Assembly (NCBI RefSeq): GCF_900107925.1
Contig: NZ_FNUJ01000007.1
Location: 558,001 to 622,000, forward strand
Origin: Amycolatopsis pretoriensis
GTDB taxonomy: Bacteria; Actinomycetota; Actinomycetes; Mycobacteriales; Pseudonocardiaceae
Direction of reading: 5' to 3'
Length of the DNA: 64,000 nucleotides
Shown here in pieces: positions 41,753-49,089 of this stretch (positions are counted from its first letter, which is position 1; each line of letters opens with the position of its first letter). The position numbers and the translations under genes are program-made. Under the pieces are notes generated by a model. That model saw only the letters and a list, made by a program, of their open reading frames with translations. It did no database searches and had not been told where the DNA came from.

Positions 41753-42216
41753 CCTTCGAACCGATCCGCAGGACGATCACCGTCGCCTGCTCGCGCGAGC
41801 ACGCGTTCAAGATCTACACCGAGGCCTTCGACAGCTGGTGGCCGCGCCGGCACCACCTCGGTGACGCCGACCTCGCCGAGGCCGTCCTCGAGCCGAAGCC
41901 GGGCGGGCGCTGGTACGAGAAGACCGTGGACGGCGCCGAGTGCCAGTGGGGCGAGGTGCTCGTCTGGGAGCCGCCCGCCCGGGTGGTCCTCTCGTGGCGG
42001 ATCGACGGCGACTGGAAGGTCGACCCCGACCCGGCGCACGCCAGCGAGATCGAGGTCAGATTCGTCGAGGAAGGCCGGCGCTCGACCCGTGTCGAACTGG
42101 AGCACCGGGACTTCGAGCGGCACGGCGAAACCGGCGCCAAGGTCCGCGAAGGCGTCTCCGGTGAGGGCGGGCACGGCGCGCTGCTGAAACTTTTCGCCGA
42201 GAAAGCCGCCGCCTGA
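41749..42216 (+). CDS. SRPBCC (AHSA1-like) domain protein
   Basis: A 155-residue START/AHSA1-type ligand-binding protein: TVACSREHAFKIYTEAFDSW at the start, LEPKPGGRWYEKTVDGAECQ near 45-64, WGEVLVWEPPARVVLSWRID near 65-84 and RVELEHRDFERHG near 110. It follows arsR with an ATGA overlap. In the ArsR-SRPBCC arrangement the second protein is thought to bind a small hydrophobic ligand, but none is known here. Confidence 0.9.
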   Translation: MTFEPIRRTITVACSREHAFKIYTEAFDSWWPRRHHLGDADLAEAVLEPKPGGRWYEKTVDGAECQWGEVLVWEPPARVVLSWRIDGDWKVDPDPAHASEIEVRFVEEGRRSTRVELEHRDFERHGETGAKVREGVSGEGGHGALLKLFAEKAAA

Positions 42217-42233
42217 GCGGGTAGCTTCGGCGG

Positions 42234-43085
42234 ATGGCCAAGAAGGACGCAGGAAGCCGGGTCCGGGACGCGCTGCGCGTGGGCGCACAGCTGCCGGACC
42301 CGGGCTCGACCCCGGTCGGCCCCGGCAAGAAGCCCAAGGCGCTGGCCAAGCTCGACAGCGCCGGCGAGCGGCTCTCGGCGCTGCAGGAGTCGCTCTACGC
42401 CGAGGGCGTCGGCGGCGGCACCCGCAGCGTGCTGCTCGTGCTGCAGGGCATGGACACCTCCGGCAAGGGCGGCACGGTCTCGCACGTGCTCGGCCTGGTC
42501 AACCCGATGGGTGTCCACTACGCCGGGTTCAAGGCGCCCACGCCGGCCGAGCGGCGCCACCACTACCTGTGGCGGATCCGCAAGCAGCTGCCCAAGCCCG
42601 GCCAGATCGGCGTCTTCGACCGCTCGCACTACGAGGACATCCTGGTCCCGCGGGTGTCCGGGCTGTTGACGGCGGCCGAGCGCCGCCGCCGCTACGGCGA
42701 AATCAACGCGTTCGAGCAGGAGCTGGCGGACGCGGGCACGACCGTCGTCAAGGTGTTCCTGCACATCTCGCCGGAGGAGCAGCTCAAGCGGCTCAAGGCC
42801 CGGCTGGAGACCCCCGAGAAGCACTGGAAGTACAACCCGGGCGACCTCGAGGCGCGGTCGCACTGGCCCGCCTACCAGGAGGCCTACGCGGACATCTTCA
42901 AGAAGACGTCGACCGCGCACGCGCCCTGGTACGCCGTGCCCGCCGACCACAAGTGGTACCGGAACTGGGCGGTCGCCGAGCTGCTCCTCGAGACGCTCGC
43001 CGAGCTGGACCCGGTGCTGCCGGAGCCCGGCTTCGACGTCGACGCCGAGCTGGCGAAGCTCAAGGGCGTTGGCGTGTCGGCGTGA
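42234..43085 (+). CDS. ppk2: Polyphosphate kinase 2 family protein
   Basis: A 283-residue PPK2. Walker A is LQGMDTSGKGGTVSHVL near residue 70 and the Walker B/lid is GVFDRSHYEDILVPRV near 125-140; the substrate region YAGFKAPTPAERRHHYLWR lies between them. EKHWKYNPGDLEARSHWPAY near 200 and the C-terminal HKWYRNWAVAELL are family blocks. The lack of a long N-terminal extension and the APTPAERRHHYLW sequence place it nearer the single-domain class III type (AMP/ADP phosphorylation from polyphosphate); class by eye is tentative. ATG at 42234 is used. Confidence 0.9.
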   Translation: MAKKDAGSRVRDALRVGAQLPDPGSTPVGPGKKPKALAKLDSAGERLSALQESLYAEGVGGGTRSVLLVLQGMDTSGKGGTVSHVLGLVNPMGVHYAGFKAPTPAERRHHYLWRIRKQLPKPGQIGVFDRSHYEDILVPRVSGLLTAAERRRRYGEINAFEQELADAGTTVVKVFLHISPEEQLKRLKARLETPEKHWKYNPGDLEARSHWPAYQEAYADIFKKTSTAHAPWYAVPADHKWYRNWAVAELLLETLAELDPVLPEPGFDVDAELAKLKGVGVSA

Positions 43086-43105
43086 TCGTCTGAAAGAGTG
43101 CGGGC

Positions 43106-45205
43106 GTGACCGATGTCGACGACCTCCCGTTCCTCCGCAAACAGGCCCGGACCCAGCGCTTCACCCTCGGTGCGCCGAAGGAGTTCCGGGTCGCCCCGGA
43201 CGCCTCGCGCGTGCTCTTCCTGCGCGCGGAGTCGGGCACCGACCCCCGGCACAGCCTCTGGTCGGCCGACCTGGCGACCGGCGCCGAGACGAAGCTCGTC
43301 GACGCCGCCGAGCTGCTGCCCGGCGAGGAGGAGCTGCCGGCCGAGGAGCGGGCGCGCCGCGAACGCGCCCGCGAAAGCGGCGGCGGCGTCGTCCACTACG
43401 GCGTCGACGCGGGCTTCACGGTCGCCGCGTTCTCGCTGTCGGGCAAGCTGTACACCTTGGACCTCGCCTCCGGTGCGGTGGCGCTGCGCGTCGACGGCGC
43501 CGTCATCGACCCGCGGCCGAACCCGACCGGCACGCACGTGGCGTACGTGCAGAACCGCCGGCTGCACGTGATGGAGCTGGCCACCGGCGACGACCGCGTG
43601 CTGGTCGAGGAGGACGGCGAGGACATCGCCTGGGGCCTCGCCGAATTCATCGCCGCCGAGGAGATGGACCGCACCCGCGGCTACTGGTGGGCCCCGGACG
43701 GCCGCAGCATCCTCGCCGAGCGTTCCGACCGCGGCCCGGTGCCGCGGTGGACCATCGCCGACCCGGCCAACCCGCAGAACCCGGCCAACGTCGTCGCCTA
43801 CCCGGCGGCGGGCACGACGAACGCGCTCGTGTCCTTGGCGGTGCTCGGCCTCGACGGCTCCCGCGTGGACGTCGCGCCGGGGGAGTGGGAGTACCTGGCC
43901 TCGGTGCACTGGTCGGCCGGCGGCGCGCCGCTGCTGGCCGTCGAGCCGCGGGACCAGAAGCGCATGGACGTGCTCGCCGTGGACGTCACCGACGGCTCGA
44001 CGTCGGTGCTGCACACCGCGTCCGACCAGTACTGGATCGACATCGTCGGCGGCGTCCCCGCGTGGACGCCCGACGGGCGCCTGGTGGTCGAGGGCATGGT
44101 GGACGGCGACCACCGGCTGTTCGTCGGCGGCGAGGCCGTCACCCCGGCCGGGCTGCAGCTGCGCGCCGTCCTCGACGTCGGCGACGAGATCCTCTTCAGC
44201 GCCTCCGAAGACGACCCGACGCAGATCCACGTGTTCCGGACCGAGGGCGGCTCGGTGCGTCGGCTGTCCACTGTGGACGGCGTGCACCACGGCTCCGGCG
44301 GTGCCGCGGTCACCGTGCTCTCGTCGTGGAGCCTGGAGCACAGCGGGCCGCGGGTTTCGGTGCTGCGCGACGGTTCGCCGGTGGCGTCGATCGAAACGTC
44401 CACTGTGGACCCGGACGTCGTGCCGAACCTGACCTGGCTCACGCTGGGGGAGCGCGGGTTGCGGGCGGCGCTGCTCCTGCCGCGCGGGTACGAGCCGAGC
44501 GAGGGCAAGCTGCCGGTGCTGCTCGACCCGTACGGCGGCCCGCACGCCCAGCGCGTCCTGCAGAGCCGCAACGCCTTCCTGACGTCGCAGTGGCTGGCCG
44601 ACCAGGGCTTCGCGGTGCTCGTCGCGGACGGCCGCGGCACGCCGGGCCGCGGCGCGGTGTGGGAGCGCGAGGTCGCCGGGCGCCTCGCCGACGTGACGCT
44701 GCAGGACCAGGTGGACGCCCTCCAGGCGGCCGCCGCGCGGTTCCCCGAGCTGGACGTCGAGCGCGTCGCGATCCGGGGCTGGTCCTACGGCGGCTACCTG
44801 TCGGCGCTGGCGGTGCTGCGCCGGCCGGACGTGTTCCACGCGGCGGTCGCGGGTGCGCCGGTCACCGACTGGTCGCTCTACGACACGCACTACACCGAGC
44901 GGTACCTGGGCCTGCCGCAGGACGAGGCCGAAAGCTACGCGCACAACTCGCTGATCGAGAGCGCCGGCGAGCTGAGCCGGGCGCTGCTGATCGTGCACGG
45001 GCTGGCCGACGACAACGTGTTCGTCGCCCACGCTTTGCGGTTGTCGTCGGCGTTGCTGGCGAAGGGGCGCCCGCACGTCTTCCTGCCGCTGGCGGGCGCG
45101 ACCCACATGACGCCGCAGGCCGAAGAGGTCGCGGAGAACCTGATGCGCACGCAGGTGGACTGGCTGCTGCGCGAGCTTTCCGCCGTGGACAAGGAGAATT
45201 CATGA
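43106..45205 (+). CDS. S9 family serine peptidase (dipeptidyl peptidase IV-like)
   Basis: A 699-residue prolyl oligopeptidase-family enzyme. Residues ~1-450 form the beta-propeller (repeats such as VHWSAGGAPLLAVEPRDQKR) and the C-terminal 240 residues the alpha/beta-hydrolase. The nucleophile lies in IRGWSYGGYLSALAVL near 555, the His in LAGATHMTPQAEE near 675 and the Asp probably in GLADDNVFVAH near 633. LPVLLDPYGGPHAQRV near 470 is the oxyanion-side loop. No signal peptide is visible, so it is cytoplasmic. GTG at 43106. Two GTCCACTGTGGAC palindromes lie in the propeller part. Confidence 0.93.
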   Translation: MTDVDDLPFLRKQARTQRFTLGAPKEFRVAPDASRVLFLRAESGTDPRHSLWSADLATGAETKLVDAAELLPGEEELPAEERARRERARESGGGVVHYGVDAGFTVAAFSLSGKLYTLDLASGAVALRVDGAVIDPRPNPTGTHVAYVQNRRLHVMELATGDDRVLVEEDGEDIAWGLAEFIAAEEMDRTRGYWWAPDGRSILAERSDRGPVPRWTIADPANPQNPANVVAYPAAGTTNALVSLAVLGLDGSRVDVAPGEWEYLASVHWSAGGAPLLAVEPRDQKRMDVLAVDVTDGSTSVLHTASDQYWIDIVGGVPAWTPDGRLVVEGMVDGDHRLFVGGEAVTPAGLQLRAVLDVGDEILFSASEDDPTQIHVFRTEGGSVRRLSTVDGVHHGSGGAAVTVLSSWSLEHSGPRVSVLRDGSPVASIETSTVDPDVVPNLTWLTLGERGLRAALLLPRGYEPSEGKLPVLLDPYGGPHAQRVLQSRNAFLTSQWLADQGFAVLVADGRGTPGRGAVWEREVAGRLADVTLQDQVDALQAAAARFPELDVERVAIRGWSYGGYLSALAVLRRPDVFHAAVAGAPVTDWSLYDTHYTERYLGLPQDEAESYAHNSLIESAGELSRALLIVHGLADDNVFVAHALRLSSALLAKGRPHVFLPLAGATHMTPQAEEVAENLMRTQVDWLLRELSAVDKENS
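44266..44278. repeat. GTCCACNGTGGAC palindrome, copy 4 (in the S9 peptidase gene)
   Basis: Perfect 13-bp palindrome with central T, read as Ser-Thr-Val-Asp in RLSTVDGVH. Confidence 0.95.
44398..44410. repeat. GTCCACNGTGGAC palindrome, copy 5 (in the S9 peptidase gene)
   Basis: Perfect 13-bp palindrome with central T, read as Ser-Thr-Val-Asp in ETSTVDPDV, 132 bp after copy 4, which is 44 codons. Confidence 0.95.
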
Positions 45206-46152
45206 GCCGCTGGGGCCTCACGATCCCATTGACCGGGGTGCCGCTGACGGCGCACCGCGAAATGGTCGAGCAACTGCCGGACCTGGGCTACACCGACGCG
45301 TGGACGGCGGAAACGGCGGGCACCGACGCGTTCACGCCGCTGGTCCTGGCCTCGCAGTGGGCGCCCCAGCTGAGGCTGGGTACGGCGATCGTGCCGGTGT
45401 ACACGCGCGGCCCGGGCCTACTGGCGATGCAGGCGGCGACGGTGGCGGAGCTGGCCCCGGGCCGGTTCGTCCTCGGCATCGGCGCGTCGTCGCCGGTGAT
45501 CGTCTCCCAGTGGAACGCGGCTGCCTTCGATGAGCCGTTCGCGCGGTCGCGGGACACGCTGCGGTTCCTGCGCACCGCGCTGGCGGGGGAGAAGGTCACC
45601 GAGAAGTACGACACGTTCGCGGTGTCGAAGTTCCGGCTGGAGCGCCCGGCCGACCCGCCGCCGTCGATCATGCTGGCGGCGCTCCGCCCGGGGATGCTGC
45701 GCCTCGCGGCCCGTGAGGCCGACGGCGCGATCACCAACTGGCTGGCGGCTTCGGACGTGCCTCGCGTGCGCGCCGAGATCGGCCCGGACGTCGAGCTGGC
45801 GGCCCGGATCTTCGTGTGCCCCACGGAGGACGCGGAAGCGGCGCGCGGCCTGGGGCGGATGCTGATCTCGAGCTACCTGACGGTCCCGGTGTACGCGGCG
45901 TTCCACGAGTGGCTCGGCCGCGGCGAGGCGCTGGCCCCGATGCACGAAGCCTGGGCGGCGGGGGATCGGCAGAAGGCCAACCAGGTGATCCCGGATTCGG
46001 TCGTGGACGAGCTGGTGATCCACGGGAGCGTCGAGTCGTGCCGGGAGCAGGTGCGGTCCTATGTGGACAACGGGCTGACGACGCCGATCATCGCGCTGCT
46101 GCCCACCGGCGGGGATCCCTTCGAGCAGGTGCGAGGGCTCGCGCCGCGCTGA
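45202..46152 (+). CDS. LLM-class (probably F420-dependent) oxidoreductase
   Basis: A 316-residue luciferase-like enzyme of the F420-dependent subgroup: MVEQLPDLGYTDAWTAE near residue 21, LGTAIVPVYTRGPGLLAMQA near 59-78, LAPGRFVLGIGASSPVIV near 87 and LRPGMLRLAAREADGAITNW near 158. F420 use is inferred from the family type. ATG at 45202 overlaps the S9 peptidase stop and follows AAGGAG. A hairpin after its stop (46167-46201) probably terminates it and also covers the ribosome site of the next gene. Confidence 0.88.
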   Translation: MSRWGLTIPLTGVPLTAHREMVEQLPDLGYTDAWTAETAGTDAFTPLVLASQWAPQLRLGTAIVPVYTRGPGLLAMQAATVAELAPGRFVLGIGASSPVIVSQWNAAAFDEPFARSRDTLRFLRTALAGEKVTEKYDTFAVSKFRLERPADPPPSIMLAALRPGMLRLAAREADGAITNWLAASDVPRVRAEIGPDVELAARIFVCPTEDAEAARGLGRMLISSYLTVPVYAAFHEWLGRGEALAPMHEAWAAGDRQKANQVIPDSVVDELVIHGSVESCREQVRSYVDNGLTTPIIALLPTGGDPFEQVRGLAPR

Positions 46153-46166
46153 TATTCCGTTGCCGC

Positions 46167-46201
46167 CCTCCGGCGCCCGGGTGTTTCCTGGGCGCCGGAG
46201 G
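46167..46201 (+). terminator. Hairpin between the LLM gene and the small basic protein gene
   Basis: Perfect 12-bp arms CCTCCGGCGCCC (46167-46178) and GGGCGCCGGAGG (46190-46201) with an 11-base loop lie 14 bp after the LLM stop. The right arm includes GGAGG, seven bases before the next ATG (46209). It can act as a terminator and as a translation-blocking structure for the downstream gene. Confidence 0.8.
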
Positions 46202-46208
46202 AGGACGG

Positions 46209-46589
46209 ATGAGACGGAAGACGCCGCAGGAGAAGAAGCGGCTCAGCTACCTCAAGGACCGGCGCGACACCTACGGCGAAAACGCCAAGTCGACGCGCAA
46301 GAACTTGCCGCGCGGCAAGGCGTTCGCGCGCAGGGCGAACCGCGCGCGGGAAAGCCTGGCGCTGCGGGCGGCGACCGGAAACCCGGACGAGGTCCGCGCC
46401 GAAGCGGCCGAGTTGCGGATCCTGGGGAAACGCCGCCGGGTGAAGCGCAAGTGGCCGGACACCCCGCTCGCCGAGTACGTGGAGTGGAAGGTCGAACGCC
46501 GCGCCGAGCGGGAAGGCGGCCGCGCCGGGCGGCTGGAGGAAGCCCTCGGCCGCGTACAGCGGCGGATGGGCCGGCCGGACCGCGGCTAG
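46209..46589 (+). CDS. Small basic protein, unknown function
   Basis: A 126-residue, strongly basic protein starting MRRKTPQEKKRLSYLKDRRD, with many Arg/Lys along its length, RKNLPRGKAFARRANRARES in the middle and a helical C-terminal half. No known domain is recognised; the charge suggests nucleic acid or ribosome binding, but this is a guess. ATG at 46209 follows GGAGGAGG, part of which is inside the upstream hairpin. It converges with the FluC gene, overlapping it by four bases. Confidence 0.7.
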   Translation: MRRKTPQEKKRLSYLKDRRDTYGENAKSTRKNLPRGKAFARRANRARESLALRAATGNPDEVRAEAAELRILGKRRRVKRKWPDTPLAEYVEWKVERRAEREGGRAGRLEEALGRVQRRMGRPDRG

Positions 46590-46960
46590 GCGAAGACCGC
46601 GGTCGCGAGGAGCAGGCCGAGCGCGCCTGAAGTGAGACCCGCGACCACCGTCACCAGCACGTTCAGCACCGCGTACAGCCGCGTCTTCTCCAGGAACAGC
46701 CGCACGGTCTCGTAGCCGAACGTCGAGAACGTCGTCAACCCGCCGCAGAACCCCATGGCCACCAGCGAACGCACCGACGACGGCTCGGCGCCGTGCAACA
46801 GCCAGCCGCTCGAGAAGCCCAAGATGAACGACCCCACGATGTTCACCGTGAGCGTGCCGAACGGGAACGGCGAGTCCCGCCACGCCTGCACCCGCCGGTC
46901 GGTCAGGTAGCGCAGGATCGACCCCGCCGCCCCGCCGAGGGCCACCAGGACCGGCGTCAC
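46586..46960 (-). CDS. crcB: Fluoride channel FluC (CrcB), copy 1
   Basis: A 124-residue, four-helix membrane protein of the FluC/CrcB family, which exports fluoride as a dual-topology dimer. Family marks are GGAAGSILRYLTD at the start, TLTVNIVGSFILGFSSG near residue 36-52 with the conserved Asn, and FCGGLTTFSTFGYETVRL near 72-89 with the TTFSTF phenylalanine box. GTG at 46960 overlaps the stop of the short DUF190 gene. Paired FluC genes usually encode the two halves of a heterodimer; the other is 47157-47549. Confidence 0.95.
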   Translation of the reverse strand: MTPVLVALGGAAGSILRYLTDRRVQAWRDSPFPFGTLTVNIVGSFILGFSSGWLLHGAEPSSVRSLVAMGFCGGLTTFSTFGYETVRLFLEKTRLYAVLNVLVTVVAGLTSGALGLLLATAVFA

Positions 46961-47157
46961 TCCGTCCGCCCCACGTAGCGGACCACCTCGACCTGGTCGA
47001 GCGTCACCAGGCCCTCGCCGATCAGCTCGTCCAGCTGCGGCAGGAACGCGCCGTAGCCCTCGACGCCGCGGAGCACCGAAGCGCCCACCAGCGGCTTGTG
47101 GTGCCAGTGGTCGTCTTCGCCGATGTAGATCGTCAGGCGGGTGGCCGGTCCTTCCAT
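46957..47157 (-). CDS. Internally shortened DUF190 protein between fluC genes
   Basis: A 66-residue protein with both ends of DUF190 intact: MEGPATRLTIYIGEDDHWHH at the start and FLPQLDELIGEGLVTLDQVE then VVRYVGRTE at the end. The middle is GASVLRGVEGYGA only. Full DUF190 proteins are about 100-115 residues and have an extra helix (EIVHRA-like) after WHHKPL and a strand-helix-strand block after GxGA; both are missing here in frame. ATG at 47157 shares bases with the upstream FluC stop. DUF190 is a regular companion of FluC genes and is PII-like in fold. Whether this short form folds is uncertain. Confidence 0.85.
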   Translation of the reverse strand: MEGPATRLTIYIGEDDHWHHKPLVGASVLRGVEGYGAFLPQLDELIGEGLVTLDQVEVVRYVGRTE

Positions 47158-47549
47158 CAGCGTCCCTCCCGCACCGCTCGCGTCGCCGTGAGGCCGGCCG
47201 CGACCGCCGTCAGGCACAGCACCACCGACGCGGCCACGTACAGCGAGGATCCCACGAGACGCCCGGTCGTCGCCGCGTCGAGGGTGTCGGTCACGAACGT
47301 GGAGAACGTCGTGAACCCGCCGAGGATCCCGACGCCGAGGAACGGCCGGAGCAGGTGGTGCGGGCGCGCGGTGGTGGTCAGCAGCGCCATCAGGACGCCG
47401 ATGAGCAGGCAGCCCAGGACGTTGGTGAGCAGCGTCGCGACGGCGAACTCGCCGCGGGCGTGCGGGATCGCCACGGACAGCCCGTACCGGGCGAGGCTGC
47501 CCAGCGCGCCACCGGCGCCGATCGCCGCCAGGACGTCCCACCGGGGCAC
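47157..47549 (-). CDS. crcB: Fluoride channel FluC (CrcB), copy 2
   Basis: A 130-residue FluC/CrcB protein: GAGGALGSLARYGLSVAIP near residue 11, TLLTNVLGCLLIGVLMALL near 40-58 with the conserved Asn, and GILGGFTTFSTFVTDTLDAA near 76-95. Three genes (this, DUF190, FluC copy 1) overlap end to end, so they form one transcript. GTG at 47549 follows an ideal GGGAGGTGATCAC ribosome site. I looked for the fluoride riboswitch upstream and saw none. Confidence 0.95.
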   Translation of the reverse strand: MPRWDVLAAIGAGGALGSLARYGLSVAIPHARGEFAVATLLTNVLGCLLIGVLMALLTTTARPHHLLRPFLGVGILGGFTTFSTFVTDTLDAATTGRLVGSSLYVAASVVLCLTAVAAGLTATRAVREGR

Positions 47550-47581
47550 GTGATCACCTCCCGGCGGTGAACCTACCCCCG

Positions 47582-47610
47582 GGCGGCCGGGCCCCCTCGG
47601 CCCGGCCGCC
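47582..47610 (-). terminator. Terminator after the flavin oxidase gene
   Basis: Perfect 12-bp arms GGCGGCCGGGCC (47582-47593) and GGCCCGGCCGCC (47599-47610) with a 5-base loop, beginning 11 bases beyond the stop of the minus-strand oxidase gene. Confidence 0.85.
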
Positions 47611-47620
47611 GCGCCGCGCG

Positions 47621-49009
47621 CTACGCCGGGCGGATGTTCTGGTTGACGTGGAACACGTTGTCCGGGTCGTACCGCCGCTTCACCGCCGCCAGCCGGTCGT
47701 AGTTCGCGCCGTACGACGCCTTCACCCGGTCGTGGCCCTCCTCCATCATGAAGTTGACGTACGCCCCGCCCGCCGACGTCGGGTGCAGCTCCTCCCAGTA
47801 CTCCCGCGTCCACTGCGAGATCGCCTCGGCCTGCGAAGGCGACGGGTCGACCCCGACGATCACGCCCGACCAGCCGCCCGACCGGTGCGGGAACGCCGTC
47901 GCGTCCGGGGCGACCCGGCTCGCCGCGCCGTCGATCGGGTACAGGTGCATCGTCGAATGCATCGTCGGCAGGGCGGAGCCGTGCTTGAGGTGGATGTCGA
48001 TCGCCGCGTCGGAGATCTCGTGGAACACGTCGGCCCGCCAGTACCACTGCAGCCCCGCCGGGTACAGCGCATCGAACGCGCCCTGCAGCGCCGTGTACGG
48101 CATCTCCTGCAGCCCCACCAGCAACGGCGACCCGAACGAGCGGACCGGCGCCAGCACCTCGTCCGCCTTGTCGTGCGCGCCCGTGTAGCACCAGACGATG
48201 CCGCACGCCTTGCGTCCCCACAGCTCCTCCGGGAACGGCGGGGCCGGCGGGACGGTCAGCAGGCCGAACCAGCCGCTGAGCTCTTCCGGCAGCGACGGCA
48301 GCAGTTCGCGGTACCAGCGCAGCACGTCGGGCGTGTCGCCCACGTCGTACAGCACCGGTCCGCCGATCACGACGCCGCGCTCGCCGATGTCGTGGCAGCG
48401 GAACGTGAACGACGTGACGACGCCGAAGTTGCCGCCCCCGCCGCGCAGCGCCCAGAACAGGTCGGGGTGCGACGACTCGTCGGCGTGCACGAACGAGCCG
48501 TCCGCGAGCACGACGTCCGCGCCGAGCAGGTTGTCGACCGTCAGGCCGAAGCGGCGGGCCAGGTAGCCGATGCCGCCGCCGAGGGTCAGGCCCGCGACAC
48601 CGGTCGAGGCGACCACGCCCGACGGCGTCGCCATCCCGAACGCGACCGTCGCGTGGTCGACGTCGCCCCACGTGCACCCCGCGTCGGCGCGGACGGTGTG
48701 GTGCACCGGGTCGACCGTCGTGCTGCGCAGGCCGGACAGGTCGATGACCAGGGCGCCGTCGGCGACGCCGAGGCCGCCCGCGTTGTGGCCGCCACCGCGC
48801 ACGGCCAGGTCCAGGCCCCGCTCGCGGCCGTACCGGACGCAGGTGACGACGTCGGCGGCGTCGCGGCAGCGGGCGATCGCCGCCGGCCGCTTGTCGATCA
48901 TGGCGTTGTAGACCGCGCGGGCTTCGTCGTAGCCCGGGTCGGCCGGGGTGATGAGGTCGCCGCGCAGCGCGGCGGCCAGTTCCTCGTGCGGCAGAGCGGT
49001 GGTGGTCAT
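47621..49009 (-). CDS. FAD-linked (BBE-type) oxidoreductase
   Basis: A 462-residue flavoprotein of the berberine-bridge/PCMH family. The FAD domain has LAVRGGGHNAGGLGVADGAL near residue 67-86 (with the His that can bind FAD), VAGLTLGGGIGYLARRFGLT near 133-152 and DLFWALRGGGGNFGVVTSF near 181-199. The C-terminus NYDRLAAVKRRYDPDNVF then HVNQNIRPA is the BBE signature. Members oxidise sugars or aromatic metabolites; the substrate is unknown. It follows the SARP regulator gene by 80 bp on the same strand, so the regulator may control it. ATG at 49009 with GAGAGGGG upstream. Confidence 0.92.
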   Translation of the reverse strand: MTTTALPHEELAAALRGDLITPADPGYDEARAVYNAMIDKRPAAIARCRDAADVVTCVRYGRERGLDLAVRGGGHNAGGLGVADGALVIDLSGLRSTTVDPVHHTVRADAGCTWGDVDHATVAFGMATPSGVVASTGVAGLTLGGGIGYLARRFGLTVDNLLGADVVLADGSFVHADESSHPDLFWALRGGGGNFGVVTSFTFRCHDIGERGVVIGGPVLYDVGDTPDVLRWYRELLPSLPEELSGWFGLLTVPPAPPFPEELWGRKACGIVWCYTGAHDKADEVLAPVRSFGSPLLVGLQEMPYTALQGAFDALYPAGLQWYWRADVFHEISDAAIDIHLKHGSALPTMHSTMHLYPIDGAASRVAPDATAFPHRSGGWSGVIVGVDPSPSQAEAISQWTREYWEELHPTSAGGAYVNFMMEEGHDRVKASYGANYDRLAAVKRRYDPDNVFHVNQNIRPA

Positions 49010-49089
49010 GGTGCCCCTCTCGGATTTCCCGGTTCGGAAGGGAACGTAGGCACCGGGCGTTCGCGCAGCGTTCGGTCCGTTCGCCGGGG

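Noticed and set aside
47550..47620. Fluoride riboswitch upstream of fluC
   Set aside because: The crcB-motif conserved segments are absent; only a terminator hairpin for the oxidase gene and a plain ribosome site are present.
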